Assembly: GCA_016124975.1 (NCBI GenBank)
Contig: WGMP01000029.1
Location: forward strand, 1 to 64,000
DNA length: 64,000 bases
Direction of reading: 5' to 3'
Origin: Phycisphaera sp.
Lineage (GTDB): Bacteria > Planctomycetota > Phycisphaerae > Phycisphaerales > SM1A02
Shown: piece by piece, positions 51,578-59,367 of the stretch
Layout of the letters: every line of letters starts with the position of its first letter
How positions within the stretch are numbered: the stretch's first letter is position 1
Made by a program: the position numbers and the translations under genes
Notes under the pieces: model-generated
The model's input: the letters and a program-made list of their open reading frames with translations, nothing else
The model's database searches: none
What the model was told of the DNA's origin: nothing

Positions 51578-52585
51578 ATGCTCCCGATCCATCCTGCCCT
51601 CTCCATCCGCCTTCTCCCGCGACGCGCCGCCGTCCTGGCGTTCGTCGCCTGTGCGACCGCCTGCGCGCTCGTTGGCTGCGGCGAGCACGGCGCGGGCACG
51701 CGCGGCGAAGGCGCGGGGCTGAGCACCGCAGGGGAAGGAAAGCCCTCCGTGGTCGCCACGACCCCCGTCGTCGCCGATCTCGTGCGCGCGATCGCGGGCG
51801 ACCGCGCCGAGGTCACCGCGCTGATCACTCCTGGCGTCGATCCTCATCTCTGGGCGCCGACGCGCACCGAGGTCCTCCAGATCCTCGAGGCGGACGCGGT
51901 CTTCATGAACGGGCTCCTCCTCGAGGGCCGCGCGGGCGACGCCTTCGCGCGCGTCGAGGTCTCGGGCAGGCCCGTCGTGCGGCTTGCGGAGACGCTGCCG
52001 AAGGCCGATCTCCTGACCGACGCGGAGAACCCCTCGCGGTTCGATCCGCATGTGTGGATGGATCCGCTCCTCTGGGCCCGCACCGCGCCCGCGGTGCGCG
52101 ACGCGCTCGTCAAGGTCGACCCCGCTGGCAAGGAGGAGTTCGACCGAAACCTCGCGGCGTTCGAGGACCTCGCGCGCGAGCTCGACCGCGAGTGCGCCCT
52201 GATTCTCTCCGCCGTGCCGCCCTCCGCGCGCGTGCTCGTGACCGCGCACGACGCGTTCGGCTACTTCGGGAAGCGCTACGGGCTTGAGCTGCGCGGGATC
52301 CAGGGAATCTCGACCGAGAGCGAGCCCTCGCTCGCGGCGATCGAGTCGCTTGTGGCGGAGATGTCCGAGAGGCGCGTGCCCGCGCTCTTCGCGGAGTCGA
52401 CGGTGTCGGACCGCTCGGTCCGCGCCGTGATCGACGGCTGCGCGGCGCGCGGACACGAGGTCCTGCTCGGGGAGACGCTCTTCTCCGATTCGCTTGGCCG
52501 CGCTGGAACCCCCGAGGGAACCTGGAAGGGCATGATGCTCCACAACGCGCGCTCGATCGCCCGCGCGCTCGGAGGCGGCTCTTGA
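51578..52585 (+). CDS. mntA: manganese ABC importer, binding lipoprotein
   Basis: Cluster A-I metal-binding protein of the TroA/PsaA/MntA kind. Lipoprotein signal with lipobox LVGC. Metal ligands of the Mn-type site are seen in order: His in DPHLWAPTRTEV, His in DPHVWMDPLLW, Glu in GISTESEPS and Asp in LFSDSLG. The His-rich loop of zinc-specific ZnuA is absent, favouring Mn (or Fe). The leading part of the family, VVATTPVVADLVRAIAGDRAEV, is present. 335 residues. ATG 51578 is chosen over 51566 because the earlier ATG lies inside the palindrome. The stop overlaps the next start as TTGA. Confidence 0.93.
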   Translation: MLPIHPALSIRLLPRRAAVLAFVACATACALVGCGEHGAGTRGEGAGLSTAGEGKPSVVATTPVVADLVRAIAGDRAEVTALITPGVDPHLWAPTRTEVLQILEADAVFMNGLLLEGRAGDAFARVEVSGRPVVRLAETLPKADLLTDAENPSRFDPHVWMDPLLWARTAPAVRDALVKVDPAGKEEFDRNLAAFEDLARELDRECALILSAVPPSARVLVTAHDAFGYFGKRYGLELRGIQGISTESEPSLAAIESLVAEMSERRVPALFAESTVSDRSVRAVIDGCAARGHEVLLGETLFSDSLGRAGTPEGTWKGMMLHNARSIARALGGGS

Positions 52586-53367
52586 GCGCGACCGCGCCGC
52601 CGCTCGAGGTCGTGCACCTGCGCGCGGGCTATGTGCGCGACGCGTGGATCGTGGAGGACGCGTCGTTCGCCCTTGCCGCAGGCTCGATGACCGCGCTCGT
52701 CGGACCGAACGGCGCCGGGAAGAGCACGCTTCTCAAGGCGGTCCTCGGGCTCGCGCCCATCGTGCGCGCAGAGCGCGTGGCCTTCTTCGGTGGCGACCTC
52801 GACGCCGCGCGCGCGCGCGTGGCGTTCATCCCGCAGCGAAGCGCGATCGACTGGGACTTCCCCGCGACCGCGCGCGACGTGGTCGCGATGGGGCTCGTCG
52901 CGAGGATCGGGCTCTTCCGCAGGACGGGGCGCGACGCGCTCGCGGCCGCCGAGCGCGCGCTCGACTCCGTCGGGCTCCTCGGGATGGCGCGGGAACAGGT
53001 GGGCGAACTCTCGGGCGGACAGCAGCAGCGCGTGCTGGTGGCGCGCGCGCTCGTGGCCGAACCCGACCTCCTTCTGCTCGACGAGCCGTTCGCGAACGTC
53101 GACGCCGCGAGCGAGGCGCATCTTGCGTCGGTGCTGCGCGCGCGCGCGGCGCGCGGGAGCACGGTGCTCGCCGTCCACCACGACCTGCGCAGCGTGCGGG
53201 CCCACTTCGACGAAGCGATCCTCTTGAACCGCGCGCTGCTCGCGCACGGGCCCGTGGCGGCGGTGCTGACCGATGCGAGGCTTGCAGAGGCCTATGGCTT
53301 CGTGGGCGTGACTTCCGCCGAGAGGGCTCCCGCCGCGCGCGCAGGCGAGGCGGAGGCGCGCGCGTGA
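52582..53367 (+). CDS. mntB: manganese ABC importer, ATP-binding protein
   Basis: 261 residues. Walker A GPNGAGKST, the segment RVAFIPQRSAIDWDFPATARDVVAMG typical of metal-ABC ATPases (QR-x-x-DWDFP), signature LSGGQQQRV, Walker B LLLLDEPFANVD and H-loop AVHHDL. The QR-x-x-x-DW-x-FP element is shared by SitB/MntB/ZnuC-like proteins. TTG start overlapping the mntA stop. The 24-residue C-terminal end is Ala/Arg-rich. Cytoplasmic side of the importer. Confidence 0.95.
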   Translation: MSATAPPLEVVHLRAGYVRDAWIVEDASFALAAGSMTALVGPNGAGKSTLLKAVLGLAPIVRAERVAFFGGDLDAARARVAFIPQRSAIDWDFPATARDVVAMGLVARIGLFRRTGRDALAAAERALDSVGLLGMAREQVGELSGGQQQRVLVARALVAEPDLLLLDEPFANVDAASEAHLASVLRARAARGSTVLAVHHDLRSVRAHFDEAILLNRALLAHGPVAAVLTDARLAEAYGFVGVTSAERAPAARAGEAEARA

Positions 53368-54224
53368 CGCTTCCGACGACTGGAATCAACACCATCGCCG
53401 TGCTCGCGGGCTGCGCGCTCTTCGGCGCGCTCGCGGGCGCCGTCGGCACGCTCGTCCTCGCGCGCCGTCGCGCGCTCGTCGCCGACGTGGCGGGCCATGC
53501 GACGCTTCCAGGCGTGGCGCTCGCGTTCCTCGTCGCGGAGGCGCTCGGCGTCGACGGCCGCACGCCGTGGATGCTCTTCCTCGGGGGGGCGGCGACCGCG
53601 CTCCTTGCGGCGGCGCTCGTTCCGCCGCTCGCGCGGCTCAGGCGCGTCGGCTCCGACGGCGCAACGGCGCTCGCGCTCGCGGGTTTCTTCGGGCTCGGCG
53701 CGGTCCTCCTCTCGGTCGTCCAGTCGCATCCATCGGGAGCGCAGGGCGGGCTGCGCACGCTTCTCTTCGGAAACGCAGCGGCCATCACGCTCGACGAGGT
53801 GGGTGCGCTCGCGGCCGTCGCGCTTGCGTCGATCGTCGCGCTCGTCGTCCTCTTCAGGGCCCTCGCGATCGTTGCGTTCGACGAGGCATTCGCGCGCACG
53901 GCGGGGCTTCCCGTGCGCGCGCTCGACCTCGCGCTCATCCTTCTCCTCGTGGCGACGGTGGTCGCGGGCATGCAGGTCGCGGGCATCGTGCTCGTCGTCG
54001 CGCTCGTGATCACGCCCGCGGCCGCGTCGCGGCTTCTCGGCGGAACGCTCGCGACCGTCGCGCGCCGCGCGGCGCTCATCGGCGCGCTCGCCGCATCGCT
54101 CGGCGTGGTCGCGTCGCTTCTCGGCGAGCGCATTCCGACGGGCGCCGCGATGACCCTCGCGGCCGCGCTCCTCTTCCTGGGGGCGATCCCGTTCTCGCGC
54201 GCGGCGCGCGCGGAGGCCGCGTGA
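53364..54224 (+). CDS. mntC: manganese ABC importer, permease 1
   Basis: 286 residues, ABC-3 type permease with about eight to nine transmembrane helices. Family features: VLARRRALVADVAGHATLPGVALAFL (usual L..DALSHA.LPG), GSDGATALALAGFFGLGAVLLS and VVAGMQVAGIVLVVALVITPAAASRLL. GTG start overlaps the mntB stop (GTGA), and the stop overlaps the next permease as GTGA. Together with the following gene it probably forms a heterodimeric channel. Confidence 0.93.
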   Translation: MTLPTTGINTIAVLAGCALFGALAGAVGTLVLARRRALVADVAGHATLPGVALAFLVAEALGVDGRTPWMLFLGGAATALLAAALVPPLARLRRVGSDGATALALAGFFGLGAVLLSVVQSHPSGAQGGLRTLLFGNAAAITLDEVGALAAVALASIVALVVLFRALAIVAFDEAFARTAGLPVRALDLALILLLVATVVAGMQVAGIVLVVALVITPAAASRLLGGTLATVARRAALIGALAASLGVVASLLGERIPTGAAMTLAAALLFLGAIPFSRAARAEAA

Positions 54225-55111
54225 ACGCGTTCCTCGCGATCGACCTCCCCGCGCTCCTCGCGGCCGTCCTGGCCACGGTCGCGTGCGGCACGCTCGGCAA
54301 CTGGCTCGTCCTCCGCAAGGAATCAATGACGGCCGACGCCATCGCGCATGCAGTCCTTCCGGGGCTCGTCGCGGGCTACCTCGTGTCGGGCTCGCGCTCG
54401 ATGGGCGCGATGCTCGCGGGCGCGGCGCTTGCAGGCGTCGCGTCGGTGCTCCTCTCGGCCGCGATCCGCGCGCGCACGCGGCTCGAGGCGGGCGCTGTGC
54501 TCGGGGTCGTCTTCACGGCGTTCTTTGCGCTCGGCGTCGTTCTTCTCGAGACCCAGGGCGCGCGGCAGATCGACCTCGACCCATCGTGCGTCCTCTTCGG
54601 GTCGCTCGAGACGCTCTTCGTCGCGGCTCCTGAAGGCGGAAGCTGGCTCGCGGGCGTCCCCGGCGAGATCTGGCTTCTCGCGGCGGCGGCGGTGCTCGCG
54701 CTCGCGTTCCACGCGCTTCTGGCCAAGGAGCTCGCGGCGCTCGCCTTCGACCCGCTGCACGCGCGCCTCTCGCTCCGCTCGCCGCGCGCGCTCGAGCGCG
54801 CGCTCCTCGCTGCGACGAGCGCCGCGATCGTCGCCAGCTTCGCGGCGGTCGGCAGCATCCTCGTCGTCGCGCTCGTCGCGTGCCCAGCGCTCATCGCCGC
54901 GCCGCACGCGCGCAGCGTCGGCGGGCAGCTCTCCCTCGGCCTCGCCCTCTCGATCCCGCTCGTCGGGGCCGCCTACTTCGCGGCGGCCCACGCGCCGAGC
55001 CTGTTCGGCACTGCGACAGCGCTGAACGCGGCGGGCATGATTGCGGTCCTTCTCGTGGCGGCCGTTCCCGCGTCGCACGGAGTCGCGCGCGTCATCCGCC
55101 GCCTGGCGTGA
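54221..55111 (+). CDS. mntD: manganese ABC importer, permease 2
   Basis: 296 residues, second ABC-3 permease: GNWLVLRKESMTADAIAHAVLPGLVAGYLV, VLLETQGARQIDLDPSCVLFGSLE and AAVGSILVVALVACPALIAAPHARS are the counterparts of the SitD/MntD/TroD group. About eight helices. Starts as GTG over the mntC stop; the four genes thus form one translationally coupled operon behind the palindrome at 51556. Its 3' end overlaps the convergent pseudopilin gene by 20 nt. Confidence 0.93.
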   Translation: MNAFLAIDLPALLAAVLATVACGTLGNWLVLRKESMTADAIAHAVLPGLVAGYLVSGSRSMGAMLAGAALAGVASVLLSAAIRARTRLEAGAVLGVVFTAFFALGVVLLETQGARQIDLDPSCVLFGSLETLFVAAPEGGSWLAGVPGEIWLLAAAAVLALAFHALLAKELAALAFDPLHARLSLRSPRALERALLAATSAAIVASFAAVGSILVVALVACPALIAAPHARSVGGQLSLGLALSIPLVGAAYFAAAHAPSLFGTATALNAAGMIAVLLVAAVPASHGVARVIRRLA

Positions 55112-56018
55112 TCGTCCAGTCCTTCGCCGTCGCGCCGTTCGACCAGAGCCGCATGTCGTCGATCTCCTCGGGCGCGCGCGCCTCCGCGTGGCCGTCGGCG
55201 AAAGCCGCGACCGTCACGCCGCCGTTGCGCGCGCTGGTGTTGCCCCACGACGCAGGGTCGTCGGCGTCGTAGCGCTCGCCCCAGGTGCGGCTGTCGAACG
55301 CTGGCGAGCGCACGCGGAAAAAGCCCTCCGCGATCGGCGTGAGCTCGCCGCTCGGCATGCTGTCCTGCCCGCGTGCGCTTGCGAAGACGAGAAGCCCCGC
55401 GGGGCGCGAGATCTCGCTGAGGCGCGTCACGTAGAACTTCCCATAGAGCCCGAGGAACGCGCTGTTGAAGCCGCCGAAGGTCTCGTCGCCGCCGACCCAG
55501 ACGCTGTTGAGGCCGAGGCTCGGGAAGACGCTCGTCTGGTAGAGGTAGTTCGAGTAGTCGGTGAGCTCGAGCTCGCGCAGCATGCGCTCGTGTTCGCCGA
55601 GATAGAGCGCGTTGAAGTCGTGGCCGAGATACGGCGCGAGGCGCCACACCCAGCGGTTGGCGGTGACGCCGATCGTCTGCGCGGCGATCGCGTTGCGCTG
55701 CGCGTCGTAGGCGGGAAGCCCCGCGCGGTAGCCGGGGAGCACTGCGCCCTGCGAGTCGTGCGCGTACTGGGTCCACGCGCCGACAAGCGAGCGCGCCGCC
55801 GCGATCTCCCGTGCGCGCGCACTTGCCTGACGCATCGATGCGAAGACGGGAAAGAGCGCCGCGAGCAAGACAACGAGGATCGCGACCACCACGAGGAGCT
55901 CGACGAGCGTGAAGCCCGCGAGCTCGGCGATGCCGCGGAGCGGGCAGCGGCGCGCGCGTGGCGCGGTCGTCGCGGCGGGAGCGTTGGCGGCGGGAGCGGT
56001 GGCGATGCTTGCGGACAC
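55092..56018 (-). CDS. prepilin-type pseudopilin
   Basis: About 308 residues. The class III signal is G/FTLVELLVVVAILVVLLAALFPVFASMRQASARAREIA: cleavage after Gly by a prepilin peptidase, methylated Phe, Glu5, long N-terminal helix. The long leader (about 35 residues, Ala/Pro/Arg-rich) is unusual and its start unclear; GTG 56018 is preferred over TTG 56090. The C-terminal part has the planctomycete pseudopilin ending with ARNGGVTVAAFADGHAEA. Likely a component of a type II secretion or pilus-like system, whose GspE and GspF candidates lie 3-5 kb downstream of it on the same strand. Confidence 0.85.
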   Translation of the reverse strand: MSASIATAPAANAPAATTAPRARRCPLRGIAELAGFTLVELLVVVAILVVLLAALFPVFASMRQASARAREIAAARSLVGAWTQYAHDSQGAVLPGYRAGLPAYDAQRNAIAAQTIGVTANRWVWRLAPYLGHDFNALYLGEHERMLRELELTDYSNYLYQTSVFPSLGLNSVWVGGDETFGGFNSAFLGLYGKFYVTRLSEISRPAGLLVFASARGQDSMPSGELTPIAEGFFRVRSPAFDSRTWGERYDADDPASWGNTSARNGGVTVAAFADGHAEARAPEEIDDMRLWSNGATAKDWTITPGGG

Positions 56019-56269
56019 GGGGAACCGAATGGCTGGTGGTCGGGTCGGGCGAGGCGAGGCGATACGCAGCGGGCGGGCGGGCCGTTGCAAAGGCCCGAAA
56101 ACCTACACGAACTCACGGGTTTCGGGCGCCGTTGCACGCCAAAGTCCGTGGTCGCCACGCAACTTTCTTCCGCGCGGCGCGGACGGAGTCTACGCTCCGC
56201 CCCGACGCCTGATTTCGCGCGTTTGCGGGATGACCCGAGCCCGTACGCACCGTCTGCACGAGCCCACGC
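56019..56269. other. divergent intergenic region with inverted repeats
   Basis: 251 nt without a gene. GCCCGAAA (56093-56100) and TTTCGGGC (56120-56127) can pair; CGGAG-N6-CTCCG lies at 56184-56199 and includes TACGCT, a possible -10 box for the plus-strand gene (about 75-nt leader). Confidence 0.4.
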
Positions 56270-57340
56270 ATGAACCTCCGACCGATCTCGCCTCTCCGCG
56301 CCCCTGCTCGCCTTCCGAGGCCGTTGCTCGCGGGCATCGCCGCCACCGCGGTCGCAGCGGTGGTCGGCGTCGCCGCCGCCGACACCTACACGGCGACCTT
56401 CGCGTCTCCAACGCTCGACCGCTGGAACTATCCCTTCAACCCGACGCCCGGAACACGCATCACGGCGTCGACCTTCGGCAATGAGCCAGGCGCGCCCGAG
56501 TTCGACAACAGGGACGGACAGTTCATCGTCGGGTTTGACACGGGCGCGCAGGTGCCTGCTGGGCTCGGCGCATCGCGCTACGAGGTCGTCTCCTGCGTGG
56601 TCGAGGTGACGGTCGCGAACGACTTCGTGATCCCCTACGACCCCTCCGTCGACCCGTACACGGTGTTCCTCGCGGCGAGCAACCCCGAGCGCACCGAGGA
56701 CGAAGACCCGGGGCAGCCGATCGAGATCTACGGAGTCGGCTTCCGCAATGGCTTCAGCCGCGCCAACTGGGTCGAGACGAGTCCCTTCACGGTCGCGGGC
56801 CAGAACCTGCTGAATCCGTCGGTGCGCAACGCCTACGCGCTCGGCTGGCGCGACGGCGCGTGGGTCGATGTCTCGAACTCGGTGCGAGGACGCTGGACGC
56901 CCGAGCCATTCGCGGTCGGAACGATCGACGGCCTCAAGCCGGGCGACCTCGTCCCGATCGGAACCGCCATTCGCTTCTCGCTCGATGTGTCGCGCCCCGA
57001 GGTGCAGGCCTACCTGCGCGAGGCTGTCGATGCCGGCCGGTTGCGGCTCTCGGTCACCTCGCTGACGCTGGTGGCGCAGCAGAGCGGCGACTTCCCTGTC
57101 TTCTACTGCCGCGAGAATCCGATCGTGACGGCGACGGGCGTCGGCGCGGCGACGCTGTCGATGACGGTCGCGACCTCCACCTGCGTGGCGGCGGATCTCG
57201 ACTGCAGCGGTTCGGTCGGTGCACAGGACCTCGCGATCCTGCTTGGCGCGTGGGGAGGCGGCGGCCCCGCGGACCTCGACGGCAACGGCACGGTGGGCGC
57301 GTCCGACCTGGCAGTCCTGCTCGGGGCGTGGGGGAACTGA
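56270..57340 (+). CDS. exported protein with Cys-less dockerin-like tail
   Basis: 356 residues. Signal peptide (LLAGIAATAVAAVVGVAAA) ending near ADTYTATF. The body begins with TYTATFASPTLDRWNYPFNPTPGTR and is beta-rich; no known catalytic motif was recognised. The tail has two loops, DLDCSGSVGAQDLAILLGAWG and DLDGNGTVGASDLAVLLGAWGN, without a terminal Cys, as in the GH13 enzyme. ATG 56270 is supported only by the signal peptide. Function unknown. Confidence 0.75.
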   Translation: MNLRPISPLRAPARLPRPLLAGIAATAVAAVVGVAAADTYTATFASPTLDRWNYPFNPTPGTRITASTFGNEPGAPEFDNRDGQFIVGFDTGAQVPAGLGASRYEVVSCVVEVTVANDFVIPYDPSVDPYTVFLAASNPERTEDEDPGQPIEIYGVGFRNGFSRANWVETSPFTVAGQNLLNPSVRNAYALGWRDGAWVDVSNSVRGRWTPEPFAVGTIDGLKPGDLVPIGTAIRFSLDVSRPEVQAYLREAVDAGRLRLSVTSLTLVAQQSGDFPVFYCRENPIVTATGVGAATLSMTVATSTCVAADLDCSGSVGAQDLAILLGAWGGGGPADLDGNGTVGASDLAVLLGAWGN

Positions 57341-57360
57341 CAACGCGGCCGAACGAGGCC

Positions 57361-57416
57361 GCTTGGGAGCCGGCTGCGCCTGGGGAGCCAGCTGCGCCTG
57401 GGGAGCCGGCTACACC
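57361..57416. repeat. 18-bp direct repeat
   Basis: Unit GCGCCTGGGGAGCCRGCT is repeated about three times between the end of the exported-protein gene and the sigma-like gene. Confidence 0.8.
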
Positions 57417-57422
57417 TCGACT

Positions 57423-57746
57423 TCAGGCACGCGAGAGGCGCTGCGAAGGCCGGCCGTACACCGGCTGAAGTCGGCGACGAACGCGCTCCGCGATGTTCTC
57501 GAGCATGCGCTCGACTTCGGCGACGGCGATCTCGAGGACGGCGGCGATCTCCGCGACCGTCAGTTCCTCGGTGTAGCGGAGCATGAGCACAAGACGCTCC
57601 CTCCGCGAGAGTTCCTTGACGAGTTCACGGGTGAGGTCGGTCGCGAGCGCGGGCTGCGTGGCAGCGGCCTCGGGGCGGCGCGCATCGGCCGAAATCTGGA
57701 CTGCATCCTTGCTGGCCATCGGCTTGTCCTTCCTGCCGCCATCCAT
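57423..57746 (-). CDS. small sigma-70 region 4-like protein
   Basis: 107 residues. LTRELVKELSRRERLVLMLRYTEELTVAEIAAVLEIAVAEVERMLENIAERVRRRLQ matches region 4 of sigma factors of the FliA/SigB type (L-x-x-RER-x-V-x-x-x-x-Y-x-E-x-LT-x-x-EI-x-x-x-L). There is no region 2 or 3, so it cannot act as a full sigma factor; it may bind DNA or the polymerase beta flap. The start could be ATG 57746 (TATGCT 12 nt upstream) or ATG 57719. It lies downstream of the GspF gene on the same strand, separated by 304 nt with microsatellites. Confidence 0.72.
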   Translation of the reverse strand: MDGGRKDKPMASKDAVQISADARRPEAAATQPALATDLTRELVKELSRRERLVLMLRYTEELTVAEIAAVLEIAVAEVERMLENIAERVRRRLQPVYGRPSQRLSRA

Positions 57747-57821
57747 GGCAGCCAGCGGAGCATACCCGAAGGCCGCGAAGGGGCAAGGCGGGGTGGGTGC
57801 CCTATGGATCCGATGGATGCC

Positions 57822-57940
57822 ATGAAGCCCATGAAGCCCATGAAGCCCATGAAGCCCATGCAGCCCATGCAGCCCATGAAGCCCATGCAGCCATGCAGCC
57901 ATGCAGCCATGCAGCCCATCAAGCCCGTGCAGCCCGTGAA
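57822..57940. repeat. 9-bp ATGAAGCCC microsatellite
   Basis: Four perfect ATGAAGCCC copies, then ATGCAGCCC/ATGAAGCCC variants and 8-mer ATGCAGCC units. It fills most of the 304-nt gap between the sigma-like gene and the GspF gene. One plus-strand frame would read repeated Met-Lys-Pro up to a stop at 57962, but no start signals are seen and coding is doubted. Confidence 0.92.
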
Positions 57941-58050
57941 GACCACGAAACTGATGGCCTAGGAGGCGCTCGCCGCCGCCGTCGCTCCCGTGCGCGTTCC
58001 CATCGCCGAGGCAGCCTGCGGGAGCCGCGGCCGCTCCGGCGTGCGGCGCC

Positions 58051-59352
58051 TCACTTCGTGATGACGCTCGACATGTTGAAGAGCGGCAGGAGCAGCGCGA
58101 TGGCCACGAGACCGAGGACGCCGCCGAACGCGAGCACGAGGACGGGCTCGAGGAGGCTCGTCGCCTGCTTGAGCGCGGTCTCGAGGTCCTCCTCCGCGAA
58201 GTCCGCGGCGCGGCCGAGGACCTCGGGCAAGCGGCCCGAGCGTTCGCCCGCGGCGACCATGGCCACGACCGTCGGCGAGAGCAGGCTCTCGTTGCGGAGC
58301 GCGTCGACGAAGCTTCCGCCGTCGCGGAGGCGCGCGTCGATCGCATCCCAGAAGCGCTCGGTGCGCGGGCTGTGTGAGAGCCCGCGGCAGATCGCGATCG
58401 CGTCGAGGAGATGGATGCCGCTCTGGAGGAGCGTCGCGAGCGTGCGGCAGCTGACGGCGACGAAGGCGAGCTGCGTGAGGCGGCCGATGATCGGAGCGCC
58501 GAATCGGAGGCGGTCGAGCGTGCTGCGGACGGCGCGCGTGCGCGACGCCACCGCGACGAGGCCGGCGAGCGCCACGGCGACGAGCGAGATCACGATGCCG
58601 TGATCGCGCACGCCGTTGCTTGCGCTGAGCAGGATGTCCGTGAGCCACGGAAGGTCCGCGCCGCGATCGGCGTAGATCTTCGAGAACCGCGGAAGCACGA
58701 AGACGAGGAGCGCGAGCACGACGAGAAGGCCCGCGCCGAGCATGAAGAGCGGATAGCTCGCGGCCGCCTTCAACTGGCGGCCCGTGCGCTCGGCGCGCTG
58801 GAGATGATCGGCCGCGCGCAGGAGCATCGCGCCGAGTTGCCCAGTCGACTCCGCAGCGCGGGTCAGCGCCACGACGATCGGCGGCATGTTGCGGCCACGG
58901 CGCGAGAGCGACGCCGAGAGCGGCGCACCGCTGTGGACATCCTCCGCGAGAAGCTGGACGAACGGGCGGAACTCGACGCGCACGCCCTCTGTGGCGGCAG
59001 AGTCAAGCGCCTCGGCGAGCGGGACGCCCGCCTCACCCATGGTGCCAAGGTGACGGCACAGCGCCGCCATGTCGCTGCGGCGGACCTTGGTGCCCGTGGC
59101 GGAGCCCGTCGGGCGCTGCGCCTTCGCCTTCGAGGAGATCGAGGCGTCGAGCGCGACCGAGAGCACCGTCTTTCCCTCGGCGCGAAGCCTGCGGGCGACC
59201 TCCTGCGGATTCGCGGCGGCCATCGTGCCGCTCACCTCGCGCGCGCCGTCAAGGACGCGGTAGGCAAAGGTCGCGCGCGCGTCGAGACGACCGTCCGACT
59301 CCTGCTGTGGGTCGAAGGTCGGGCCGGGCCTGCTCGGTTGCTTGGTCTGCAT
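58051..59352 (-). CDS. gspF: GspF/PilC-type inner-membrane protein
   Basis: 433 residues. Type II secretion/type IV pilus platform protein with two T2SSF repeats: LCRHLGTMGEAGVPLAEALDSAA..LLAEDVHSGAPLSASLSR, and VSCRTLATLLQSGIHLLDAIAICRGLS..ERFWDAIDARLRDGGSFVDAL..LLSPTVVAMVAAGERSGRLPEVLGRAADFAEEDLE, each followed by hydrophobic helices (about 220-245, 270-290 and 405-425). The N-terminal ATFAYRVLDGAREVSGTMAAANPQEVARRLRAEG is the usual start region. GGGGGGAAG lies 5 nt before the ATG, 15 nt behind gspE. Confidence 0.93.
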   Translation of the reverse strand: MQTKQPSRPGPTFDPQQESDGRLDARATFAYRVLDGAREVSGTMAAANPQEVARRLRAEGKTVLSVALDASISSKAKAQRPTGSATGTKVRRSDMAALCRHLGTMGEAGVPLAEALDSAATEGVRVEFRPFVQLLAEDVHSGAPLSASLSRRGRNMPPIVVALTRAAESTGQLGAMLLRAADHLQRAERTGRQLKAAASYPLFMLGAGLLVVLALLVFVLPRFSKIYADRGADLPWLTDILLSASNGVRDHGIVISLVAVALAGLVAVASRTRAVRSTLDRLRFGAPIIGRLTQLAFVAVSCRTLATLLQSGIHLLDAIAICRGLSHSPRTERFWDAIDARLRDGGSFVDALRNESLLSPTVVAMVAAGERSGRLPEVLGRAADFAEEDLETALKQATSLLEPVLVLAFGGVLGLVAIALLLPLFNMSSVITK

Positions 59353-59367
59353 CGGTCTTCCCCCCGC

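Noticed and set aside
57822-57940. Phase-variable promoter spacer for gspF or the sigma-like gene
   Set aside because: The array lies behind gspF and upstream of the sigma-like gene by over 75 nt, outside the probable -10/-35 region.
57797-57962. Met-Lys-Pro repeat peptide gene
   Set aside because: Only a frame through a 9-bp microsatellite; no ribosome site, promoter or conserved part.
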